Shown: positions 56,967 through 64,000 of the stretch, one piece after another
Position numbering within the stretch: position 1 is the first letter of the stretch
Layout: each line of letters begins with the position of its first letter
Assembly (NCBI RefSeq): GCF_000427295.1
Contig: NZ_ATNM01000172.1
Coordinates: 23,432-87,431 of the forward strand
Origin: Cyclobacterium qasimii M12-11B
GTDB taxonomy: Bacteria > Bacteroidota > Bacteroidia > Cytophagales > Cyclobacteriaceae
DNA: 64,000 nt
Reading direction: 5' to 3'
The notes under the pieces: model-generated
Databases searched by the model: none
What the model was told of the DNA's origin: nothing
Seen by the model: only the letters and a program-made list of their open reading frames with translations
Program-made: the position numbers and the translations under genes

Positions 56967-59900
56967 ATGAATCAAGGTATTTACGAGGAGTTAGTAACTC
57001 AGTTAGTTACTCAAAAAATAAATGAGTTAGATATAGGTGACTTTTATATCAATAAAACAAATATTGATAAAGTAGAAGCTTCAAGTTTACTGGCACAACA
57101 TATCTCTCGAACGATTAAAAGTGCCCTTGATTTTGTAAAGGGTGAAAAAGACGGGGAAAGCAGGTTAGAAATACAAATAAAGATAGCCAATAAAATTATC
57201 CTTTTCTTGAAAGAAGAACTCAAGAATGAGGAATTTGTTAAAGATCTGATTGAAGTAGAAGGTCAGATTTTGAAAGCAGTATTTTCAAAAGTAGACTCTC
57301 ATTTTTCTGACCTTAATTTACGTCTTAAGGAAATTACACCTTATACTCGATTAATTCATAGTGAACTTTTTACAGGAGGCAATACTGGGTTGTCACTCGA
57401 AAGTGAATTGAAAAAAGAAATTTTATCATCTGATAGAATTGATCTATTGGTTTCCTTCATAAAATTTAAAGGGATAATAATTCTTGAAAAAGAATTAAAA
57501 GAATTTACCCAAAGAGGAGGTCAATTGAGAGTAATAACAACAACATATATGGGTGCCTCAGATTATAAGGCAATTCAATTATTGTCAAAATTGGAAAATA
57601 CCCAAGTAAAAATCTCGTATAATACTGGAAATGAAAGATTACATGCCAAAGCTTACTTGTTTTACAGAAATACGGGCTTTCATACTGGATACATTGGGTC
57701 TTCTAATTTTTCACGATCGGCACTTACTGATGGTCTGGAGTGGAATATAAAGATTACAACCAAAGAGGTAAGTCATATAATCGATAAATTTCAAAAAACC
57801 TTTGATTCCTATTGGCAAAGTGAAGATTTTGAATTGTTTAATGATGAGTCAGGGAAGGAAAAACTTATTTTAAATTTAAGTCAGGGTAAAAGCTCTCAAA
57901 ACACCAACATAAACTTTTCGTTTTTTGATGTTAAACCTTATCCTTTTCAGTCTGAGATATTAGAAAAACTTGAAGTTGAAAGGTCGGTTCATGGCCGTTA
58001 TAGAAATTTAGTGGTTGCAGCTACCGGAACTGGGAAAACGGTGATTTCAGCATTTGATTATGAAAAATTTAAAACAGAAAATAAGTCAAGTAAACTTTTA
58101 TTTTTAGCTCATAGAGTTGAGATATTAACCCAGTCACTTTCAACCTATCGAGGAATTCTTAGGGATAATAATTTTGGTGAGTTATGGGTTGGTGGTCAGG
58201 TTCCTATTAGTTATGAATACGTTTTTGCTTCAGTTCAAACTATCAATAATGGCTTAGATTCGATTAACTTATCTCCCGACTTTTATGATTATATTGTAAT
58301 AGATGAGTGCCATCATCTCACTGCAAATACCTATAGGGGGATAATCAACTATTTTAAACCCAAAGTACTTTTAGGTTTAACTGCTACTCCAGAACGTATG
58401 GATGGTGGGGATATTCAAGAGGATTTTCATAACCGAATAGCGGCTGAAATAAGACTCCCTGCCGCATTAAATAGGAAATTACTGTGTCCATTCCAATATT
58501 TTGGAATCACAGATAATATAGATTTATCGAATGTTGGATGGGAAAAAGGAAAATATAAGGTAAGTGAGTTGACTAATATTTATACTTCCTCCGATAGAAG
58601 GGTTAGAGATATAATTAATTCACTTGAGCATTATACAAAAGATTTAAACAATGTTAGAGCCATTGGTTTTTGTGTGTCTATAGAACATGCGGAGTTTATG
58701 GCTCAAAAGTTTTTATTAGCAGGGTTAAAAGCGGATTTCCTTACAAGCAGAAATAACCAGAATCGAGACGTTCTAAGACACCAACTTTTGAGTAAAGGAA
58801 TAAATTACTTGTTTGTTGTTGATATATTTAATGAAGGGGTGGATATTCCTGAAATAGATACTGTATTGTTTCTGAGACCTACTGAAAGTTTGACATTATT
58901 TCTTCAACAATTAGGTAGAGGCTTACGCTTATCAAAAGATAAAGATTGTTTAACTGTTTTAGATTTTGTTGGAAATTCCAGACCAGAATACAATTTTGAG
59001 AATAAGTTTCGAGCATTAATTGGTAAAACTTCGACAACAGTTATCAAAGAAATAGAAGATAATTTCCCGCATTTGCCTCTTGGATGTTCAGTCAACTTAG
59101 AAAGGAAGGCTAAAGAAATAATTTTAAATAATATATCCGCAGCAACGTCTTTAAATAGGGCACAACTAATAATAAAAATTCAAAATTTCAAGCATCAAAC
59201 CACACTTCCATTAAACCTCAAAAACTTTGTGCAATTTTTTAATATTCCTGTCCAATCTATTTACAAGCGTGGTAGTTGGAATCGGCTTTGCCAAATAGCA
59301 GGTGTTGTTGAAGAATTTGATGGTTTAAATGAAAAGGCTATAGTCAGTGCTATTGGGAAGAAATGGTTGTCCACAAAATCCACTAGTTATTTTATATATA
59401 TTCTAAAATTAGCCAGAAATAATTTTGAGATAAACCCTGAAGAAGTGAATAAAGAAGAGGGTTTAATGTTATTGATGTTGCACTATGATGTTTGGCAAAA
59501 AGAAGGTGGTTTTAACTCTATTCGAGATAGCATTAGTGAAATAGGGAAAAACAAAGTACTCTTGAGTGAAATCATTGAAGTACTTGAGTTTTTGATTGAC
59601 CAAATAGATTTTAAGGAGTTGGATATTAAATTACCCTATAATCAGCCTCTTAAGGTTCATTCAAGGTACACTAGGGATCAAATTTTAGCAGGATTTGGAA
59701 TAAGTACTTTTGAAAAGAAGTCTTCAAGTAGGGAAGGAGTGGCCCTAAACTCAGAACTTAATACTGAATTACTTTTTATAAACCTGATTAAATCTGATGA
59801 AAACTTCTCATCTACCACTATGTACGATGATTACGCTATTAATGAATTTTTATTTCACTGGCAATCCCAAAATTCAGCAGGACCTGAAACTATTAAGGGA

Positions 59901-60119
59901 TTATCCTATATTAAGCACCTTGAAAACAATAAACGGATTCTTTTATTTGTACGAGAAAAAGTTAAAGATGAGTTCGGGAATACTATGGGGTATGTTTTTG
60001 TGGGTGAAGGGAACCTTAACGATTATTATGGATCAAAGCCAATGAGTGTGAAGTGGGAATTGAGTGAACCATTACCACATTATTTGTGGAAAGATGCAGC
60101 TAAATTACGCGTTGGGTAA
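56967..60119 (+). CDS. PLD nuclease-superfamily + SF2 helicase + DUF3427 protein
   Basis: 1050 residues in one frame. N-terminal family region (1-110, MNQGIYEELVTQLVTQKI); a phospholipase-D-type domain with HAKAYLFYRNTGFHTGYIGSSNFSRS near 226 (HxK motif); an SF2 helicase with Walker A ATGTGKT near 351-358, DECHH near 446, TATPER near 471, and motif VI QQLGRGLRLSKDKD; and a C-terminal DUF3427 region of about 350 residues, including a repeat-like helical part. G+C is visibly lower than in flanking genes. Homologues occur alone or in defence islands; a DNA-repair or phage-defence role is likely but unproved. It lacks a neighbouring methylase. Confidence 0.85.
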   Translation: MNQGIYEELVTQLVTQKINELDIGDFYINKTNIDKVEASSLLAQHISRTIKSALDFVKGEKDGESRLEIQIKIANKIILFLKEELKNEEFVKDLIEVEGQILKAVFSKVDSHFSDLNLRLKEITPYTRLIHSELFTGGNTGLSLESELKKEILSSDRIDLLVSFIKFKGIIILEKELKEFTQRGGQLRVITTTYMGASDYKAIQLLSKLENTQVKISYNTGNERLHAKAYLFYRNTGFHTGYIGSSNFSRSALTDGLEWNIKITTKEVSHIIDKFQKTFDSYWQSEDFELFNDESGKEKLILNLSQGKSSQNTNINFSFFDVKPYPFQSEILEKLEVERSVHGRYRNLVVAATGTGKTVISAFDYEKFKTENKSSKLLFLAHRVEILTQSLSTYRGILRDNNFGELWVGGQVPISYEYVFASVQTINNGLDSINLSPDFYDYIVIDECHHLTANTYRGIINYFKPKVLLGLTATPERMDGGDIQEDFHNRIAAEIRLPAALNRKLLCPFQYFGITDNIDLSNVGWEKGKYKVSELTNIYTSSDRRVRDIINSLEHYTKDLNNVRAIGFCVSIEHAEFMAQKFLLAGLKADFLTSRNNQNRDVLRHQLLSKGINYLFVVDIFNEGVDIPEIDTVLFLRPTESLTLFLQQLGRGLRLSKDKDCLTVLDFVGNSRPEYNFENKFRALIGKTSTTVIKEIEDNFPHLPLGCSVNLERKAKEIILNNISAATSLNRAQLIIKIQNFKHQTTLPLNLKNFVQFFNIPVQSIYKRGSWNRLCQIAGVVEEFDGLNEKAIVSAIGKKWLSTKSTSYFIYILKLARNNFEINPEEVNKEEGLMLLMLHYDVWQKEGGFNSIRDSISEIGKNKVLLSEIIEVLEFLIDQIDFKELDIKLPYNQPLKVHSRYTRDQILAGFGISTFEKKSSSREGVALNSELNTELLFINLIKSDENFSSTTMYDDYAINEFLFHWQSQNSAGPETIKGLSYIKHLENNKRILLFVREKVKDEFGNTMGYVFVGEGNLNDYYGSKPMSVKWELSEPLPHYLWKDAAKLRVG

Positions 60120-60255
60120 TGGCTTTTTATATAAATTATTCCACTTTTAGAAAATAGTTATTTACGAAGCCGAACCTTTCGAGGGTTATTCCTTAGTGCC
60201 ATTCAATAAACCCCAATTCCCATTTCTTTCCCAATTTTAAAAGTACCTTTAAGCC

Positions 60256-60932
60256 GTGAAAATTTTAATTATTGAAGACGAAATAGCTTTACAGCAAAGC
60301 ATAGCGGAATCGTTGGAGAAAGAGAATTTCCTGGTGGAAACGGCCGCTGATTATCATTCGGCTGTTGAAAAGGTTTTTGTCTACCAATACGACTGTATAC
60401 TGTTGGACATCATGCTGCCCAAAGGAAGTGGCTTGGATATTTTGGAGGAACTCAAAAAAGTGGGGAAGGCCGAGAATGTCATTATTATTTCGGCCAAAGA
60501 TTCCCTGGATGACAAGCTCAAAGGCTTGGAACTTGGGGCAGACGACTACCTGACCAAACCCTTTCACCTTGCCGAACTGAATGCACGCGTCAAAGCGGTG
60601 CTGCGAAGGAAAAACCAGCAGGGTAAAAATACCATTGAATTAAGAAATACTGTTCTGGATTTAAACGAGCGACAGTTTTTTGTCAACGACAAAAATATCC
60701 CCCTCAACCGGAAGGAGTTTGACATCCTTAATTATTTCCTGCTCAATAAAAAAGACTGGTTACCAAAACCGGCCTTGCGGAACATGTGTGGGGAGACAAT
60801 TCTGATCAAGCAGACAACCTGGATTTTGTGTATTACCAGATCAAAAATTTGCGCAAGAAACTGCAGGAAGCACAAGCCGAAATTGAAATAGAATCCACCT
60901 ATGGGATAGGCTATAAACTGATTGAAAAATGA
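60256..60932 (+). CDS. OmpR-family response regulator, single-base frameshift near 60777
   Basis: The read frame loses its DNA-binding C-terminus after residue 173. Adding one G at 60777 restores LAEHVWGDNSDQADNLDFVYYQIKNLRKKL and a TGA at 60930-60932, 226 codons in all. The receiver has acid pocket E7, D8, phosphoacceptor D51 and K101 (TKPF); the winged helix has the normal NVVYYQIKNLRKKL-type recognition helix. The start is GTG at 60256. The stop overlaps the kinase ATG as ATGA. It senses with the next gene, probably controlling the PepSY/porin pair. Confidence 0.9.
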
Positions 60933-62215
60933 AACTCCTCAATCAATCCCTGAAATACCTTTCCATTTCCATCTTAGGAATAGTTACCATTTGGGCGGTG
61001 CTGTTTTATATGAACATGCTCAATGAAATCAAAAGCAGCATTGATGAAGGGTTGGAAAATTATAAGCGCCTCATCATACGGAATGCGCAATTGGATTCGA
61101 CCATTCTGACGAAGACGTATTTTGATGAGAGTTTCTTTACCATACAAAAGATCGACCGCGAAAAGGCTCTCGGCATAAAAGACCGCTTTATCGATTCGGA
61201 AATCTACATGCAGGATGCGGATGACAAAGAGCCGGAGCCCGAGCCTGTTAGAATGCTGCTGACAGCTTTTGAAAGCAATGGCCATTATTATGAGCTGAAA
61301 GTGGCCAATTCTATGGTGGAGGAAGATGACCTGATAGACGAACTCTTCTGGGATGTTGTATGGCTTTACATTGTGCTTATAGCAGGCATAGTCCTGGTCA
61401 ATAATATTGTTTTGAGAAAGTTGTGGGAGCCCTTTTATGATTTTCTCAATCAGTTGAAAAACTTTCGACTGGGGAGTACTCAATTGCTTCCCAAAACAAA
61501 TTCCCAAACGAAGGAATTTTCAGATTTGGAGCAAGCTGTGAATACGCTATTGGCGCATAGTATAGCTACTTTTGAGCAGCAAAAGGAGTTTATTGGCAAT
61601 GCTTCTCATGAGCTACAAACGCCATTGGCCGTGGTAACTAACAAACTGGAGCTGCTTCTGGAAAGCGAAGATTTGAAGGAGGTGCATGCTGAGAAAATAG
61701 CAGAGGTTTTTCAAATTATTGAGCGACTTGTTCGATTGAATAGGTCCTTGCTGTTGCTTTCCAAAATTGACAACAAGCAGTTTTTTGACAATCAGCAGGT
61801 TTCCATGAATGAAATCGTTCAGCAGTTCAAAAACGAACTGGAGGAGATTGCCTTGTTCAAAGGCTTGACCATAACTGTCACTGAGACAGAAAAACTGGAG
61901 GTAAACCTAGACCCTACCCTTGCCAATATTATAGTTGTCAACTTGCTTAAAAATGCCATTTTTCACAATACTAAAAAGGGTGTGGTTGCCATAAGTCTTA
62001 CAAAGGACAGCCTCCAAATCAGTAATACAGGCAGTTCTGAACCCCTAGACCAAGCGAAGCTGTTTAACCGTTTTCATAAATCAGAAACCCAGGGAAATGG
62101 GACGGGTTTGGGACTATCCATTGTAAAAGCCATTACCGATTTGTATGGTTATACCATCTCCTATCATTTTGACAATGGTAGCCACACCTTTGAAGTGAAG
62201 TTTAATTCCCTTTAA
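60929..62215 (+). CDS. Sensor histidine kinase
   Basis: 428 residues. Two membrane helices (about 10-30 and 145-165) bracket a periplasmic sensor domain of about 110 residues with no known fold. Kinase motifs: H-box GNASHELQTPLAVV (H227), N-box VVNLLKNAIFHN, and G-box GNGTGLGLSIV. No HAMP motif is clear. It is translationally coupled to the response regulator. Confidence 0.92.
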   Translation: MKLLNQSLKYLSISILGIVTIWAVLFYMNMLNEIKSSIDEGLENYKRLIIRNAQLDSTILTKTYFDESFFTIQKIDREKALGIKDRFIDSEIYMQDADDKEPEPEPVRMLLTAFESNGHYYELKVANSMVEEDDLIDELFWDVVWLYIVLIAGIVLVNNIVLRKLWEPFYDFLNQLKNFRLGSTQLLPKTNSQTKEFSDLEQAVNTLLAHSIATFEQQKEFIGNASHELQTPLAVVTNKLELLLESEDLKEVHAEKIAEVFQIIERLVRLNRSLLLLSKIDNKQFFDNQQVSMNEIVQQFKNELEEIALFKGLTITVTETEKLEVNLDPTLANIIVVNLLKNAIFHNTKKGVVAISLTKDSLQISNTGSSEPLDQAKLFNRFHKSETQGNGTGLGLSIVKAITDLYGYTISYHFDNGSHTFEVKFNSL

Positions 62216-62289
62216 TTCCTCCTGTTTTAGCATTCCCAATTCTTTCCAAATTCGCCTACTTTCTTTGTTGTAATTAAAAAATATACAAC

Positions 62290-62733
62290 ATGAAAAAGCA
62301 ACTATTAATTATCGGCGCATTAAGTCTATTCGGATATACCCAAGCCCAGGACATTTCCCAAAGCCAGGTACCCTCCATCATTTTGAATCAATTCAACGCC
62401 GAGTTTGCAAAAGCATCGGATATCGAATGGGAAAAGGCGGGTGAGCTCTACAGTGTGGAATTTGAAACAGGCTGGAACGTGGACCATGAAATCTGGTACA
62501 ATGCCAAAGGGGAAATGGTAAAACACAAGGAGGATATATCTTCCAAAGACTTACCCAAAGCCGTAAACGACAAGCTAAAAGCGGATTTTAACAAGCTTTC
62601 TATTGATGACCTGCAGCGCATTTCTGACAATGGAAAGGTGGTTTATAAAATGGAGCTAAATTCCCTATGGAGCCAGGATTGGGAGGTAGTAATGGACGCA
62701 AACGGTACCGTGCTAAGTAAAATAGCCGACTGA
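62290..62733 (+). CDS. PepSY-like secreted protein
   Basis: 147 residues with a signal peptide (cleavage near QAQDI). The mature region has two PepSY-like (BLIP-type) half-repeats, VPSIILNQFNAEFAKASDIEWEKAG and LPKAVNDKLKADFNKLSIDDLQ, each followed by a beta hairpin with VEFETGWNVDHEIWYNAKGEMV. The fold is associated with periplasmic inhibitors or sensors. It may modulate the sensor kinase or bind the porin. Stop and next start share one base. Confidence 0.8.
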   Translation: MKKQLLIIGALSLFGYTQAQDISQSQVPSIILNQFNAEFAKASDIEWEKAGELYSVEFETGWNVDHEIWYNAKGEMVKHKEDISSKDLPKAVNDKLKADFNKLSIDDLQRISDNGKVVYKMELNSLWSQDWEVVMDANGTVLSKIAD

Positions 62734-63908
62734 TGAGGCAGAAATTGGTTTTATTGGTATTCCTCATTGGCTGTACCAATGCCTTTGCGCAGGAAGAAAA
62801 AAAGAGTGGGGAAAAGTGGTATGACAAACTCCACTTTGGCGGCTATATGCAGGTTCGGTACAATAAGTTACTGGAAACAAACCCTAATCTGGGATGCGAA
62901 CAATGTGATGAATACTGGGGAGGGGAGGGCGGTGGCCTCTCTCTCCGTAGGGTAAGGTTTAAGTTTTATGGGCAAATTAGCCCGAGAATTTTCATGTACA
63001 TCCAGCCGGACCTTTCCAAATCTGTGGGGGAATCCATCCATGTGGCGCGGATCAAAGACGCTTACCTGGATATAGGCCTTGATCCAAACAATGAATTCAG
63101 GGTCAGAATAGGGCAGAGCAAAGTCCCTTTTGGATTTGAAAACATGCAATCCAGTAGTACCCGCCTGCCTTTGGACCGCAATGATGCACTGAACAGTGGG
63201 GTGAAGGATGAGCGGGATGTGGGTGTGTTTTTATATTGGGCGAGTACGGAGAAGCGTGCATTGATGAAGGAGCTCAAACCTTACAAACATTCAGGAGATT
63301 TTGGCGTTTTTGCTTTGGGTTTTTACAATGGACAGACTGCCAATCATCCAGATTTAAACAATGAATTTCATGTGGTTTCCAGATTTTCCTACCCTATCGA
63401 AATAGGCAATCAAGTTATAGAACCAGGCGTACAAGCCTATTCAGGGAAATACGTGGTTACCGAACATAGCCCCGAAATCGAGGTCAATACGGGAGGGTAT
63501 TTGGACCAAAGGGCAGCAGTATCTTTCCTGCTATACCCCAAGCCATTTGGTATTCAGGCCGAGTACAATGTAGGCAGGGGGCCGGAATATGACAAAGCCA
63601 GCAATTCCATACAAGTAAAGCCACTGCAAGGAGGCTATGCGACGTTTTCTTATATGGTGGATAAAGGTAAAAGTCAGTTTACGCCATTTGTACGCTTACA
63701 ATATTATGATGGTGGTAAAAAGCATGAGTTGGATGCCCGAAGCTATACCGTAAAGGACACAGAAATAGGCATAGAATGGAATCCTTTCGACCATTTTGAG
63801 TTGGTGGCTGAATATACGGTATCTGACCGAAGGTATGAAGATTTTGAGTTACCCAATAACCACCAGACTGGAAGCTTGATGCGCATTCAGGCACAGTTGA
63901 AGTTTTGA
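62733..63908 (+). CDS. OprP/O-type (phosphate-selective porin family) outer-membrane porin
   Basis: 391 residues with a signal peptide (IGCTNAFAQE). The mature protein shows LHFGGYMQVRYN and LSLRRVRFKFYGQISPRIFMYIQPD, the hallmark strands of the phosphate-selective porin O/P family, and ends in a strand SLMRIQAQLKF with terminal Phe for BAM assembly. The substrate may be phosphate/polyphosphate or other anions. Co-transcription with the PepSY gene is almost certain. The end of the window shows nothing further. Confidence 0.9.
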   Translation: MRQKLVLLVFLIGCTNAFAQEEKKSGEKWYDKLHFGGYMQVRYNKLLETNPNLGCEQCDEYWGGEGGGLSLRRVRFKFYGQISPRIFMYIQPDLSKSVGESIHVARIKDAYLDIGLDPNNEFRVRIGQSKVPFGFENMQSSSTRLPLDRNDALNSGVKDERDVGVFLYWASTEKRALMKELKPYKHSGDFGVFALGFYNGQTANHPDLNNEFHVVSRFSYPIEIGNQVIEPGVQAYSGKYVVTEHSPEIEVNTGGYLDQRAAVSFLLYPKPFGIQAEYNVGRGPEYDKASNSIQVKPLQGGYATFSYMVDKGKSQFTPFVRLQYYDGGKKHELDARSYTVKDTEIGIEWNPFDHFELVAEYTVSDRRYEDFELPNNHQTGSLMRIQAQLKF

Positions 63909-64000
63909 TGTGGGAGTATAATGGGCGTCTTGTTTTTAAAAGGGAAGAGTAAAACTATATTAAATAACATTTTTGATCAAAGCTATTTTTTATGTCACCG

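Noticed and set aside
60974..61507. 177-codon minus-strand frame over the histidine kinase
   Set aside because: Antisense shadow of a kinase with clear motifs.

Overview
The window is chromosomal DNA from a Bacteroidota bacterium, most likely a Cytophagales/Cyclobacteriaceae relative (Cyclobacterium, Algoriphagus or Echinicola type). The grounds are roughly 40% G+C, an absence of clear Shine-Dalgarno sites, promoters of the Bacteroidota TTG-N19-TAnnTTTG type (clearest at tRNA-Phe), and family content: DUF4252 genes beside an ECF sigma factor, a PD40/OmpA protein, leucine dehydrogenase beside nusB, queG beside ruvB, and many secreted or outer-membrane proteins.

Layout. 0-4.3 kb: partial nusB, leucine dehydrogenase, an ABC exporter half-transporter and a beta-barrel protein. 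4.5-7.7 kb: a DUF4838-type secreted glycosidase-like gene followed by an array of A+T-rich foldback repeats enclosing a four-helix-bundle (23S-IVS type) gene. 7.7-12.3 kb: a KBL/BioF-like PLP enzyme, L-Ala-D/L-Glu epimerase, an M14 peptidase lipoprotein and a methyltransferase. 12.3-21.9 kb: information-processing genes radA, polA and gltX with small hypothetical genes. 21.8-25 kb: an overlapping minus-strand operon with yidD and envelope/TPR proteins, then 1.46 kb of gene-free A+T-rich DNA. 26.5-31 kb: a lipoprotein, queG, ruvB, apbE and a ZIP transporter. 31-39.8 kb: a metallophosphoesterase, a GT39-type transferase, a large glycosidase-like protein, an alpha/beta hydrolase and an SGNH esterase. 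39.9-48.8 kb: a UbiA-like membrane enzyme with a methyltransferase, a ceramidase-like protein, purM, a PD40/OmpA protein and an HdrB/HdrC-like Fe-S pair. 48.8-54.8 kb: tRNA-Phe, an ECF sigma/DUF4252 operon, Cu/Zn-SOD, a CEO-synthase/alanine-dehydrogenase family enzyme and a methyltransferase. 54.8-64 kb: an FG-GAP lipoprotein, a VOC protein, a PLD+helicase+DUF3427 protein and a two-component system with a PepSY-like protein and an OprP/O-type porin.

Two points matter most to a reader. First, ten genes (DUF4838, polA twice, ruvB, two envelope proteins, the OmpA protein, FG-GAP, SOD, a response regulator) are interrupted by frameshifts that each heal with one added base, nearly always in a homopolymer; every corrected span is an exact multiple of three. 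This looks like systematic base-call deletion rather than gene decay, so I annotate full spans. Second, the foldback-repeat array around the four-helix-bundle gene (6.36-7.71 kb) is the best candidate for an undescribed mobile or repeat-based system.
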